A stretch of 64,000 nucleotides of DNA from an uncultured Dokdonella sp. (GTDB taxonomy: Bacteria; Pseudomonadota; Gammaproteobacteria; Xanthomonadales; Rhodanobacteraceae): contig CAKSZY010000002.1 of assembly GCA_934526015.1 (NCBI GenBank), positions 216,250 through 280,249 on the forward strand, written 5' to 3'. Numbering within the stretch: position 1 is the first letter of the stretch; each line of letters begins with the position of its first letter. Under the pieces are notes generated by a model. That model had not been told where the DNA came from. It saw only the letters and a list, made by a program, of their open reading frames with translations, and searched no databases. A program made the position numbers and the translations under genes. Below are positions 1 through 11,196 of this stretch, one piece after another.

Positions 1-1047
1 TCGAAGCGAACCAGCATGATTCGACGATACACCGCTGTCCGCTACGCCTATAAGCGCGTGGCCTCCGGCAAACTGCCATGCGTCCGCGACGTGGAGGGTG
101 TTCCAGCCGTACTGAACCGGCGTTCCCAGTGGATCCAGAGGTGACGCAACAGGGTCCGCCAGGCCAAAATCAACCAGCGAAACCCCATGGAACTCTGACT
201 CTTGGGGCAGCGAAGCGAACTCGACATGCGGATCGCTCTGCAGCGATGAGAGCGCGGCCGTGATGTTTGTTGACGGCGAATAGCCTATGAGGAGGTAACG
301 CTCCAACTTCGCCCGTGCCGTGTCGGGGTTTGCTTCGAGGTACGCCAGAAAATCTCCTGTGGCACGAAGCGGCAACAGGTATCCCGCGGCACTGGGTGGA
401 ATCTTGTTGAACGCGTCCAGCGGCGCTACACCGGTCGGTGGCGAGAAGTCGAAGTAGTGGATGACCTCGTCGAGCATAGGAGTGAATCGCCCCGGGAATC
501 TCGGAGACTCGTTGGTGTGAGTCACGCCGCCGCCGGCGGTGGTGACGCGCGCAATCGAGGCGCGCGCGGCGCCACCGAGTTGGCTGAACGAGCCGCCGAC
601 GTAGAGTTGGAGACCCGACACGGCAAGTGCCCACACGAAACTGTCCGGTGCCGGTCGCCACGCCGCCACCGGCGTACCGTCGCCGGCAGCCAGCCTGGCG
701 AGATAGGGCAATGAAATTCCGTTCACGCGCGTGAAGCCGCCTCCGGCGATGATCGTGCCGTCGGTCGCGACCGCCAGCGCGAGCACGGCGCCGTCGAGCT
801 GCGGTGCCCACGTCGCATCGACACTGCCATCGGGCAGCAGGCGCGCGATGTTCGCGCGCGCCAGGCCGTTGATCGACTCGAACTGGCCGCCGACGATGAC
901 GGTGCCGTCGGACAGACGCGCCAGCGCACGCACGGTGCCGCTGGTGCGCAGGTCGAGAGCGGGCGCGGCGAGCAGGATCTGGGCCCGCGCGGGTGCTGCG
1001 CACAACGCAAGGATGGCGAAGGCGAATGCGGAGAAACGGCACGGCAT
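1..1047 (-). CDS. Secreted subtilisin-like (S8) protease with N-terminal Delta-60 repeats, partial
   Basis: The reading frame is open from an ATG at 1047 to the window edge, so only the first 349 residues are visible. Residues 1-22 form a signal peptide ending ARA. Residues about 30-165 are Delta-60-type beta-propeller repeats (LSDGTVIVGGQF and TDGTIIAGGGFTRVNG, each followed by a LARL-type strand). A prodomain-like stretch follows (ARAKLERYLLIGYSP), then WNTLHVADAWQFAGG and IGVADSGV, which matches the catalytic-Asp motif of S8 proteases with Asp337. The His and Ser boxes would lie beyond the window. It is probably an exported protease. The fusion of Delta-60 repeats to a subtilase is seen directly; the substrate is unknown. 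It diverges from dnaE. Confidence 0.75.
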   Translation of the reverse strand, partial: MPCRFSAFAFAILALCAAPARAQILLAAPALDLRTSGTVRALARLSDGTVIVGGQFESINGLARANIARLLPDGSVDATWAPQLDGAVLALAVATDGTIIAGGGFTRVNGISLPYLARLAAGDGTPVAAWRPAPDSFVWALAVSGLQLYVGGSFSQLGGAARASIARVTTAGGGVTHTNESPRFPGRFTPMLDEVIHYFDFSPPTGVAPLDAFNKIPPSAAGYLLPLRATGDFLAYLEANPDTARAKLERYLLIGYSPSTNITAALSSLQSDPHVEFASLPQESEFHGVSLVDFGLADPVASPLDPLGTPVQYGWNTLHVADAWQFAGGHALIGVADSGVSSNHAGSLR

Positions 1048-1210
1048 GCTGGACTCCTCGGCGTCCGGGGGTATCCGGGGAAACGCCTTTCCGCGCCGGA
1101 ACGCGACATCGATACCGCCACGGCACGACGCACAACCGCCGGCCGCCTGCAAGCTTGTCCCCCCCGGTGCCCGCGGCTACCCTGTCCGTTCCTTCCGTGT
1201 CATCGCCGCC

Positions 1211-4200
1211 ATGTCCGCGGGCTTCGTTCATCTGCACGTCCACAGCGAATACTCGCTGATCGATTCGACGATCCGCATCGATGCCCTGGTCAAGGCGTGC
1301 GTCGCCGCCGGCATGCCCGCGGTCGCCCTGACCGACGAAGTCAACCTGTTCGCCCTCGTCAAGTTCTACCGGGCCGCCGAGAAGGCCGGGCTGAAGCCGA
1401 TTTCCGGCAGCGACCTGTGGATCGCCAATCCCGACGACCGCGCGGCGCCGTTCCGCATGACCGTGCTCTGCCGCGACACCCGCGGCTACCGCAACCTGTC
1501 GCGGCTGGTCTCGCGCGCCTGGGCGGAAGGGCGGCATGGCGATCGCGCGCTGGTCGAGGCGGCCTGGCTGCGGGCGGAGGGTGAGGGCCTGATCGTGCTG
1601 GCCGGACGCGACAGCGAGCCGGGACGCCTGTTGCTGGCCGGACGCCTCGATGCCGCGCGCGCCTGCGTGCGCGAATGGCAGCAGGTGTTCGGCGATGCCT
1701 TCTATCTCGAACTCGTGCGCGCGGGACGCGTCGACGACGACGCCTGGACGAACGCGGCGATCGCGCTGGCCGGCGAACTCGACGTGCCGGCCGTCGCCAG
1801 CAACGACGTGCGCTTCATCGCCGCCGACGACTTCGAGGCCCACGAAGCACGCGTGTGCATCCACGACGGCCGCGTGCTCGGCGATCCCAGGCGCCCGCGC
1901 GCGTACACGGCGGAGCAGTACCTGAAGACGCCCGCGGAGATGCAGGCGCTGTTCGCCGATGTGCCGGAAGCGATCGAGAACACGCTTGAACTGGCGCAGC
2001 GCTGCAACCTCGAGCTTTCCTTCGGCACCTATTACCTGCCCGACTTCCCGGTTCCGGTCGGTCACACGCTCGATTCGTGGATCCGCGAGCAGGCGCGCGG
2101 CGGTCTCGCCGCACGCCTCGGGCGCCAGTCGCCGGCCGCGGGGTTCACCCGCGAGGACTACGAGAAACGCCTCGAGACCGAAGTCGACGTCATCGTCGCG
2201 ATGGGATTCCCCGGCTACTTCCTGATCGTCGCCGACTTCATCAACTGGGCGAAGCGGCACGACATCCCGGTCGGCCCCGGGCGCGGTTCCGGCGCCGGCT
2301 CGGTGGTCGCCTGGTCGCTCGGCATCACCGACATCGATCCGCTGCGCTACGGCCTGCTGTTCGAGCGCTTCCTCAATCCCGAGCGCGTGTCGATGCCGGA
2401 CTTCGACATCGACTTCTGCATGGACAAGCGCGACCGGGTGATCGAGTACGTCGCCGACAAGTACGGCCGCGACCATGTCAGCCAGATCATCACCTACGGC
2501 ACGATGGCGGCCAAAGCCGTGCTGCGCGACACCGGCCGCGTGCTCGGCATGCCGTATGGGCAGGTCGACCGCATCGCCAAGCTGCTGCCGCGCATGCCGC
2601 TCGACCTCTCGCTGGAAGACGCCCTCGGCCGTTCGGAGAAATCGCGCAAGGAACCCGATCGCGTCGTTTCCGAGTTCGCCACGCTGTACGAAACCGACGA
2701 GCAGGTGCGTGAGCTCGTCGACCTCGCGCTCAAGCTCGAGGACCTCACCCGCAATGCCGGCAAGCACGCCGGCGGCGTGGTCATCGCGCCGGGCGCGCTG
2801 ACCGACTACGCGCCGCTGTACAGCGAAGCCGGCGGCGCCGGCGTGGTCACCCAGTTCGACAAGGACGACGTCGAAGCGGTCGGCCTGGTCAAGTTCGACT
2901 TTCTCGGCCTGCGCACGCTGACGATCATCGACTGGGCGGTGAAGGCGATCAATCGCCGCCGCAAGGTCCGTGGCGAGGCGCCGCTGGACTTCAGCGCGAT
3001 CCCGCTCGACGACGCGGACGTCTACGCGCTGTTCCGCCGCGCGCAGACGGTGGCGGTGTTCCAGTTCGAATCCCGCGGCATGCAGGGCGCCCTCAAGGAG
3101 GCCCGTCCCGACCGCTTCGAGGACCTGATCGCGCTCGGCGCGCTGTACCGTCCCGGGCCGATGGACCTGATCCCGAGCTTCTGCGCGCGCAAGCTCGGCC
3201 GCGAGCCGATCGAGTATCCCGATCCGCGCGTAGAGCCGGTCCTGAAAGAGACCTACGGCATCATGGTCTATCAGGAACAGGTCATGCAGATGGCGCAGAT
3301 CGTCGGCGGGTACACCTTCGGTGGCGCCGACCTGCTGCGCCGCGCGATGGGCAAGAAGAACGTGGAGGAAATGTCCCGCCATCGCGCCATCTTCCGCAAG
3401 GGCGCCGCGGCGAACGGCGTTGCCGAAGAGAAGGCCGACGCGGTTTTCGACCTGATGGAGAAGTTCGCCGGCTACGGCTTCAACAAGTCGCACGCGGCCG
3501 CCTACGCGCTGGTTTCCTACCAGACCGCGTGGTTGAAGACGCACCATCCGGCCGAGTTCATGGCCGCGGTGCTGTCCTCGGACATGGACAGCACCGACAA
3601 GGTGGTCAACTTCCTCGGCGAGGCGCGGGCACTCGGCCTCGAGGTGCTGCCGCCGGACGTCAACGCCTCGCACCACATGTTCGAGGCCCTGCCCGGCACC
3701 GACAGCGGACCGGCGCGCACGATCCGCTACGGACTCGGCGCGGTGAAAGGGGTCGGCGAAGGAGCCGTCGACAGCATCGTCGAAGCGCGCCGGCGCGGCG
3801 GTGCATTCCGCGATCTGGTCGACTTCTGCCAGCGCGTCGAAGCGCAAAGGATCAACAAGCGCACGCTCGAGGCGCTGATCCTCAGCGGCTCGATGGATGC
3901 GTTGGCGTGCAACCGGGCGAGCCTGATGCTGCAGTTGCCGGAAGCCATGCGTGCCGCCGAGCAACAGGCGCGCGACGCGCTGGCCGGCCAGAACGACATG
4001 TTCGGCGCCAGCAGTCCGGTCGCGGTCGAAGTCGAACTCGCCGAAGTGGCCGAGTGGCCCGCTGCGCGCCGCCTCGCCGGCGAGCGCGACACCCTCGGCC
4101 ACTATCTCAGCGGGCACCCGACCGATGCCTGGCGCGAACTGCTCGCCCGCGTCGCCACCTGCGCCATCGGCGACATCGACAAGCACTATCGGGCGCCCGC

Positions 4201-4741
4201 CCGCGGCGGCGAGCGCGGCCGCCATGGCGAGCGCCAGCCGTTCACCCTCGCCGGCTCGGTGACCGGCCTGCGCAAGCAGGGCGAAAAGCGCGCCTTTGTC
4301 CAGGTCGAGGATGGCAGCGGCCGCTTCGAGGCGGTGTTGTACGCGGAAACCTTCGCCGAATACGCCGCGCTGATCAGCCGCGACGCCATCCTCGTGTTCG
4401 AGGGCAACCTGTCGATCGACGATTTCTCCGGCAACTACCACCTGCGCACGCAACGCGTGTCGACGCTCGACCGTGCGGTCGAACGCCAGGCCCGGGTCAT
4501 CCAGCTCGAGGTGAACGGCATCGGCCAGGATTTCGCCAACCGCCTGCACGGCACGCTCGAAGCCCATCGCGGCGGCAGCACGCCGGTGCGCATCCGCTTC
4601 AGCAACACGCGCGGGCGCGGCGAGGTCGAACTCGGACCCGACTGGCGCGTGCGGGCCAGTCCGGCGCTGCTCGAGGAACTGGTCGCGCTCGACGGCGTGC
4701 TCGCCGCCGACTTCCTCTACGGCGTCGCCGGCGCCGGCTGA
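1211..4741 (+). CDS. dnaE: DNA polymerase III alpha subunit
   Basis: Catalytic subunit of the replicative polymerase, 1176 aa. The N-terminal PHP domain opens with HLHVHSEYSLIDS (about residues 6-18). The polymerase active site is the PDFDIDF motif with Asp397/399/401. The Pol III palm and fingers continue through YGFNKSHAAAYALVSYQTAW, and QNDMFG near residue 927 resembles the beta-clamp-binding motif of E. coli DnaE. An OB fold (FVQVEDGSGRFEAVLY) and a C-terminal domain follow. The length and clamp motif favour replicative DnaE over the error-prone ImuC/DnaE2 paralogue. The ATG at 1211 begins MSAGFVHLHVHSEYS, matching family N-termini. The frame stays open upstream without homology. Confidence 0.97.
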   Translation: MSAGFVHLHVHSEYSLIDSTIRIDALVKACVAAGMPAVALTDEVNLFALVKFYRAAEKAGLKPISGSDLWIANPDDRAAPFRMTVLCRDTRGYRNLSRLVSRAWAEGRHGDRALVEAAWLRAEGEGLIVLAGRDSEPGRLLLAGRLDAARACVREWQQVFGDAFYLELVRAGRVDDDAWTNAAIALAGELDVPAVASNDVRFIAADDFEAHEARVCIHDGRVLGDPRRPRAYTAEQYLKTPAEMQALFADVPEAIENTLELAQRCNLELSFGTYYLPDFPVPVGHTLDSWIREQARGGLAARLGRQSPAAGFTREDYEKRLETEVDVIVAMGFPGYFLIVADFINWAKRHDIPVGPGRGSGAGSVVAWSLGITDIDPLRYGLLFERFLNPERVSMPDFDIDFCMDKRDRVIEYVADKYGRDHVSQIITYGTMAAKAVLRDTGRVLGMPYGQVDRIAKLLPRMPLDLSLEDALGRSEKSRKEPDRVVSEFATLYETDEQVRELVDLALKLEDLTRNAGKHAGGVVIAPGALTDYAPLYSEAGGAGVVTQFDKDDVEAVGLVKFDFLGLRTLTIIDWAVKAINRRRKVRGEAPLDFSAIPLDDADVYALFRRAQTVAVFQFESRGMQGALKEARPDRFEDLIALGALYRPGPMDLIPSFCARKLGREPIEYPDPRVEPVLKETYGIMVYQEQVMQMAQIVGGYTFGGADLLRRAMGKKNVEEMSRHRAIFRKGAAANGVAEEKADAVFDLMEKFAGYGFNKSHAAAYALVSYQTAWLKTHHPAEFMAAVLSSDMDSTDKVVNFLGEARALGLEVLPPDVNASHHMFEALPGTDSGPARTIRYGLGAVKGVGEGAVDSIVEARRRGGAFRDLVDFCQRVEAQRINKRTLEALILSGSMDALACNRASLMLQLPEAMRAAEQQARDALAGQNDMFGASSPVAVEVELAEVAEWPAARRLAGERDTLGHYLSGHPTDAWRELLARVATCAIGDIDKHYRAPARGGERGRHGERQPFTLAGSVTGLRKQGEKRAFVQVEDGSGRFEAVLYAETFAEYAALISRDAILVFEGNLSIDDFSGNYHLRTQRVSTLDRAVERQARVIQLEVNGIGQDFANRLHGTLEAHRGGSTPVRIRFSNTRGRGEVELGPDWRVRASPALLEELVALDGVLAADFLYGVAGAG

Positions 4742-4821
4742 ATCATCCGCGCTGCCCGCCCGGCGCAGGCGCCGCGCATTCCGCGGATAATCACCGCAAC
4801 CACCGAAACGAGGAATCCCGC

Positions 4822-5820
4822 ATGAGCCACGAGGCCCCGTTCCGCGCCTTCCGCATCCACGACGAGGGCGGGCAGCACCGCGCCGGCATCGAGGAGATGC
4901 AGGTCGGCGAGCTGACGCCGGGCGAGGTCCTCGTCAAGGTCGCCTGGTCCTCGGTCAACTACAAGGACGCGCTGGCCGGTACCGGCAATGGAAAGATCCT
5001 GCGTCGCCATCCGCTCAACGGCGGCATCGATGCCGCCGGCTACGTGGCCGCCTCGACCGATCCGGCCTTCCGCGAAGGCGATGCCGTGCTGTGCACCGGC
5101 TCGGGCCTGTCCGAGACGCGCGACGGCGGTTTCGCCGACTATGTCCGCCTCGAGTCGAAGTGGACGATCCCGCTGCCGAGCGGCCTGACCCTGCGCGAGG
5201 CGATGATCCTCGGCACCGCCGGCTTCACCGCGGCGCTCTCGCTGTACCGCATGCAGCAGAACGGGCAGACGCCGGCACAGGGACCGATCGTCGTCACCGG
5301 CGCCAGCGGCGGCGTCGGCATGCTCGCCATCGACATGCTGACCCGCGCCGGCTACGAGGCGCACGCGATCACCGGCAAGCTCGAGCAGTTCGAGACGCTG
5401 ATCGGACTCGGCGCACGCCAGTGCATCGCGCGGACCGACCTGCACTGGGGGCAGCGGCCGCTGGAGACCGCGCGCTGGGCCGGAGCGATCGACAACGTCG
5501 GCGGCGAGATGCTGGCCGGCCTCAGCCGGGTGATCCAGCCGTACGGCAACATCGCCAGCTGCGGCAATGCGTCCGGCATCGCCCTGGCGACCACGGTCAT
5601 GCCGTTCATCATCCGCGGGGTCAGCCTGCTCGGAATCGCCTCCGCCGGCACCGCACGGGCCATCCGGGACGACATCTGGAGCCATCTGGCCGACGACTGG
5701 AAGCCGCGCCATCTGGACAGGATCGCGACCAGCGAGGTGACGTTCGACGAACTTCCCGACGTGTTCGCGCGGATGATCGCTGGCGGTTCACGCGGACGCT
5801 GCCTTGTCCGTGGCGGATGA
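4822..5820 (+). CDS. acuI: Acryloyl-CoA reductase / YhdH-type quinone oxidoreductase (MDR family)
   Basis: A 332-aa zinc-free medium-chain dehydrogenase/reductase of the AcuI/YhdH group, which uses NADPH to reduce acryloyl-CoA or quinone-like enones. Family features visible are VAWSSVNYKDALAGTG near the N-terminus, the GGIDAAGYV segment, and the Rossmann nucleotide-binding stretch VVTGASGGVGMLAIDML. The ATG at 4822 follows an AACGAGGAAT ribosome-binding site. It lies 80 bp after dnaE in the same direction and could be read through from it, although the functions are unrelated. The family call is firm; the physiological substrate is not shown by the sequence. Confidence 0.88.
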   Translation: MSHEAPFRAFRIHDEGGQHRAGIEEMQVGELTPGEVLVKVAWSSVNYKDALAGTGNGKILRRHPLNGGIDAAGYVAASTDPAFREGDAVLCTGSGLSETRDGGFADYVRLESKWTIPLPSGLTLREAMILGTAGFTAALSLYRMQQNGQTPAQGPIVVTGASGGVGMLAIDMLTRAGYEAHAITGKLEQFETLIGLGARQCIARTDLHWGQRPLETARWAGAIDNVGGEMLAGLSRVIQPYGNIASCGNASGIALATTVMPFIIRGVSLLGIASAGTARAIRDDIWSHLADDWKPRHLDRIATSEVTFDELPDVFARMIAGGSRGRCLVRGG

Positions 5821-5901
5821 GACACCCGCTATGGTGGCGCGGCGCGCGCTGTGATTAGATTGCCGCTGCCAGCCGGCACAGGGGAAGACTGGAAGACAGC
5901 T

Positions 5902-6267
5902 ATGGCGCGTGTATTGATCGTCGACGACTCTCCGACGCAGCTCACCGGGCTCAAACGCATCACCGAGAAGCTCGGCCACGAGGTCATCACGGCCGAAGAC
6001 GGCGCCGCCGGCGTCGAGACGGCCAAGCGCGAGTTGCCCGACCTCATCCTGATGGATGTGGTCATGCCGAACCTCAACGGTTTCCAGGCAACCCGCACCC
6101 TGGCGAAGGACCCGAAGACCAGCCATATCCCGGTCATCCTGGTGACCACCAAGGACCAGGAAACCGATCGCGTCTGGGGCATGCGCCAGGGCGCCAAGAC
6201 CTACGTCACCAAGCCGGTCGACGAGGACGCCCTGATCCGCGCGATCAACGAGAACCTGCCGCACTGA
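5902..6267 (+). CDS. pilH: Twitching motility response regulator PilH
   Basis: A single-domain CheY-like receiver of 121 aa with no output domain. The acidic pocket is in VLIVDDSPTQL, the phospho-acceptor Asp in LILMDVVMPNLNGFQ, the Thr in VILVTTKD and the Lys in TYVTKPVDE. The run MDVVMPNLNGFQATRTL and the MRQGAKTYVTKP block are typical of PilH of the Chp type IV pilus chemosensory system in xanthomonads. The ATG at 5902 is chosen because MARVLIVDD matches the family start; a longer in-frame start at 5851 would add 17 unrelated residues. No other chp genes are adjacent. It could be another CheY-like protein, but PilH fits best. Confidence 0.82.
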   Translation: MARVLIVDDSPTQLTGLKRITEKLGHEVITAEDGAAGVETAKRELPDLILMDVVMPNLNGFQATRTLAKDPKTSHIPVILVTTKDQETDRVWGMRQGAKTYVTKPVDEDALIRAINENLPH

Positions 6268-6298
6268 GCGGGCAAGGGCGCGCGCGCACCCTGCGCGA

Positions 6299-7186
6299 CT
6301 ACGGGAAGCGGAACGCCGCCGCCAGTTGCCGGTAGGCCTCGCGCTGCTCCTCGGTCGCCGGTTTCGGCGCGCGCACCTCGAGGACGACGATCTGGTCGCC
6401 CGGCTCGCCACGGCCGGGCCAGCCGCGACCGCGCAGGCGCAGCTTGTTGCCGCTGTCGGATCCCGGCGGGATGCGCAACTCGACTTCGCCGGCCAGGGTC
6501 GGCACTTTCACGCTCGCGCCGAGCGCGGCCTCCCACGGCGACACCGGAAGGGTGGAGACGATCGTGCGGCCTTCGAGGCGGAATCGCGGATCCTCGCGGA
6601 ACGCGATTTCGAGCAGCAGGTCGCCGGCCGGACCGCCGGAATGGCCGGCATGGCCCTGCCCGGCCAGGCGGATCTGCCGTCCCGGCTCGATCCCGGCCGG
6701 GATCTTCACCTCGAGCGTGCGCTCGCCCTGGATCGGGTCGCGCAAGCTGATGCGTTCCTTGCCGCCGTGGAATGCCGTGGCGATGTCGATGACCACGGTC
6801 GCGCGCAGGTCGCCGCCGCGACGCGGGCCGGCGCGCCCGCCTGCCCCCGCACGCGCGCCGCCGCGACCGAACAGGGATTCGAAGAAGTCGCTGAAGTCGG
6901 CGCCGGTGTCGTCGCCGAAGCCGCCGCCATGCCATTCCGGCGGCGGACGAAACTCGTCGCCGGCCCGATAGCCGCCGGCGCGCAACTCGTCGTACGAACG
7001 CCGGCGCTCCGCATCCCGGAGCACTTCATGGGCCTCGTTGATGGCCTTGAACTTCTCTTCGGCCGCGGCCTCCTTGCTGACGTCCGGGTGGTACTTGCGC
7101 GCCAGCCGCCGGTACGCCGACTTGATGTCGGCCGCGGATGCGTCGGGCTTCACGCCGAGGGTGTCGTAATAGTCCTTGAACTGCAT
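6299..7186 (-). CDS. cbpA: Curved DNA-binding protein / DnaJ-class co-chaperone CbpA
   Basis: A 295-aa Hsp40. The J domain (residues 1-70) has the HPD motif in [18 protein letters not shown] Gly-rich linker ([13 protein letters not shown]) and two beta-rich DnaJ C-terminal substrate-binding domains follow. There is no Cys-rich zinc finger, which separates it from DnaJ. It stimulates DnaK and, in E. coli, binds curved DNA. The start at 7186 follows AGGTGAGGC. It lies 77 bp downstream of hsp20 in the same direction, so both are probably served by the sigma-32 promoter at 7748. No cbpM is adjacent. Confidence 0.92.
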   Translation of the reverse strand: MQFKDYYDTLGVKPDASAADIKSAYRRLARKYHPDVSKEAAAEEKFKAINEAHEVLRDAERRRSYDELRAGGYRAGDEFRPPPEWHGGGFGDDTGADFSDFFESLFGRGGARAGAGGRAGPRRGGDLRATVVIDIATAFHGGKERISLRDPIQGERTLEVKIPAGIEPGRQIRLAGQGHAGHSGGPAGDLLLEIAFREDPRFRLEGRTIVSTLPVSPWEAALGASVKVPTLAGEVELRIPPGSDSGNKLRLRGRGWPGRGEPGDQIVVLEVRAPKPATEEQREAYRQLAAAFRFP

Positions 7187-7209
7187 GCCTCACCTGCCCT
7201 GAACGGAAA

Positions 7210-7239
7210 CGGCCCGCGGGGAGGATCCACCGCGGGCCG
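7210..7239 (-). terminator. GC-rich hairpin between hsp20 and cbpA
   Basis: A perfect 10-bp inverted repeat (CGGCCCGCGG / CCGCGGGCCG) with a 10-nt loop lies in the 77-bp hsp20-cbpA spacer. On the minus strand it is followed by GTTTCC rather than a run of U. It is therefore more likely a partial terminator or an mRNA-stabilising structure that lowers cbpA relative to hsp20 than a full stop. Confidence 0.4.
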
Positions 7240-7263
7240 CGAAGGTTTGCCGGGACGGGCGGA

Positions 7264-7698
7264 TCAACCGTTGATGGTAATCCGGCGCGGCGTGGTTTCG
7301 GGCTTCTTCGGGATCGAGATCTCGAGCACGCCGTGCTTGCCGGACGCGCTGATCGCCTCGGCATCGGCACTGTCCGGCAGCGCGAAGCGGCGATAGAAGC
7401 TGCCGTGCGAGCGTTCGACGCGGGTCAGGCGGCCGTTCTGTTCGCTCGACTCCGAGCTGCGCTCGCCCTTGATGGTGAGGATGCCCTTGTCCATGTGCAC
7501 CTCGATGGCCGCCGGATCGACGCCGGGAACGTCGGCAAGGATGATGAAGCGCTTGTCCTCCTCGCGGATGTCCACGCGCGGCGCCCACTGGCTGGTGACG
7601 ACGTTGGACTGGTCGCCCTCCTCGGCATTGAGGAAGCGGTCGAAGAACTGGCGCAGGTCGTTGTTGGCCGAAAAGATCGAATGACGTGCGAGACTCAT
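7264..7698 (-). CDS. Small heat shock protein, Hsp20/alpha-crystallin family
   Basis: A 144-aa ATP-independent holdase that keeps unfolding proteins soluble. A short N-terminal arm (LRQFFDRFLNAEEGD) precedes the alpha-crystallin domain from about residue 40 (WAPRVDIREEDKRFIILADVPG). The domain contains KGILTIKGERS and HGVLEISIPKK, and the protein ends in an I-x-I oligomerisation motif (RRITING). The ATG at 7698 is preceded by GAGGG at good spacing; the frame runs far upstream without homology. It is the first gene of the hsp20-cbpA heat-shock unit, with a sigma-32 promoter about 50 bp upstream. Confidence 0.93.
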   Translation of the reverse strand: MSLARHSIFSANNDLRQFFDRFLNAEEGDQSNVVTSQWAPRVDIREEDKRFIILADVPGVDPAAIEVHMDKGILTIKGERSSESSEQNGRLTRVERSHGSFYRRFALPDSADAEAISASGKHGVLEISIPKKPETTPRRITING

Positions 7699-7747
7699 GG
7701 CGAAACCCTCGAATCGATGTGCGGCGACAGCCGCCGCGATGGCACGA

Positions 7748-7776
7748 TAGATGGGTACACCCGCCCCGGTTTCAAG
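7748..7776 (-). promoter_or_regulatory. Sigma-32 (RpoH) heat-shock promoter of hsp20-cbpA
   Basis: Reading the minus strand, CTTGAA (7776-7771) is followed after 15 nt by CCCATCTA (7755-7748). This closely matches the sigma-32 consensus CTTGAA-N13-17-CCCATNTA. Transcription would start near 7740, about 40 nt before the hsp20 start codon. Position and match both support heat-shock control. Confidence 0.78.
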
Positions 7777-7857
7777 ATCGCCCGGCAGGGATGCCGGCAA
7801 GCCCCGCATGCTGCACCCCGGCACATCCCCACCCACCCTTGAACGAGGAATCCCCGC

Positions 7858-8346
7858 ATGAGCATCCAGCCTGGTGAACGCATTCCCGAGGCCGTCCTGC
7901 AGACCCTGCGCGACGGCGTGCAGCCGGTCGCCACCGGCGAGCTGTTCGACGGCCGCAAGCGCGTGCTGTTCTCGGTCCCCGGCGCCTTCACGCCGACGTG
8001 TTCGGCGCGCCACCTGCCGGGATACGTCGAGCATCTCGACGCCTTTGCCGCGAAGGGCATCGAGGTCGCCTGCATGGCGGTCAACGACGCCTTCGTCATG
8101 GACGCCTGGGCGAAAAGCCAGTCGGTGCCGGCGGCGATCACGATGCTGGCCGACGGCAATGGCGCCTTCGCCCGGCAGCTCGGCCTCGAGTTCGATGCCT
8201 CGGCGTTCGGCATGGGCATGCGCGCGAAGCGATTCGCCCTCTACGCCGAGGACGGCGTGGTGAAGATCCTCCACGTCGAGGCGCCCGGCGAGTTCAAGGT
8301 CTCGGGCGCCGAGGCCATGCTCGCGGCGATCGACGCGATGTCCTGA
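7858..8346 (+). CDS. Peroxiredoxin, Prx5 (AhpC/TSA redoxin) type
   Basis: A 162-aa thiol peroxidase that reduces hydrogen peroxide and alkyl hydroperoxides. The peroxidatic Cys48 lies in the Prx5 motif PGAFTPTCS, followed by HLPGYVEH; the conserved Arg is near GMGMRAKRFALY. No C-terminal glutaredoxin domain is present, so reduction must come from separate glutathione or thioredoxin systems. The start at 7858 has a GAACGAGGAAT ribosome-binding site. It is transcribed away from hsp20 and converges on gyrA, with a strong hairpin between their ends. Its promoter must lie in the 159-bp gap shared with the hsp20 sigma-32 promoter. Confidence 0.92.
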   Translation: MSIQPGERIPEAVLQTLRDGVQPVATGELFDGRKRVLFSVPGAFTPTCSARHLPGYVEHLDAFAAKGIEVACMAVNDAFVMDAWAKSQSVPAAITMLADGNGAFARQLGLEFDASAFGMGMRAKRFALYAEDGVVKILHVEAPGEFKVSGAEAMLAAIDAMS

Positions 8347-8401
8347 CCGCGCACGCGGGAAACCGGTGTACGCGGAGGCCGTCGAGCGCCGCTCGCCGAT
8401 C

Positions 8402-8428
8402 CGGTCCCGGCACCGATGGCCGGGACCG
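8402..8428. terminator. Hairpin between the converging prx and gyrA genes
   Basis: A 10-bp perfect inverted repeat (CGGTCCCGGC / GCCGGGACCG) with a 7-nt loop sits between the peroxiredoxin stop (8346) and the gyrA stop (8436). Its place between convergent genes suggests a two-way terminator, but neither side has a U tract. Confidence 0.45.
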
Positions 8429-8435
8429 TCCGCGC

Positions 8436-11021
<2,586 letters not shown>

Positions 11022-11108
11022 TGAATGATTCTTCCAGTGGAATCAGCAGGTTGCTGCCCGGAGCGGGCCACCCGCAGGGGTGCCGGAAAGGCGCGGCGCA
11101 AGCGTGCG

Positions 11109-11117
11109 ATTCTAGCA
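11109..11117 (-). promoter_or_regulatory. Extended -10 promoter element of gyrA
   Basis: On the minus strand the run TGCTAGAAT (11117-11109) combines an extended TGn with a near-consensus -10 (TAGAAT). No good -35 lies 17 nt upstream, as is common with extended -10 promoters. Initiation would be near 11102, about 80 nt before the gyrA start. Confidence 0.5.
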
Positions 11118-11196
11118 CAGCGGACCCCCCTTCCGCCCGCGCCGACGGCTGCCGCCGGTAGCGCGGGCACCGGTAGACTGCGCTCCCCGTGATCGC

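Noticed and set aside
170..4567. Very long open frame on the minus strand opposite dnaE (over 1400 codons)
   Set aside because: It is a mirror of dnaE caused by high GC at third codon positions. Its translation is Arg-, Ala- and His-rich with no domain, and the plus strand carries the complete polymerase.
1211..4741. Error-prone polymerase ImuC/DnaE2
   Set aside because: The length of 1176 aa, the clamp-binding QNDMFG and the absence of imuA and imuB beside it fit replicative DnaE.
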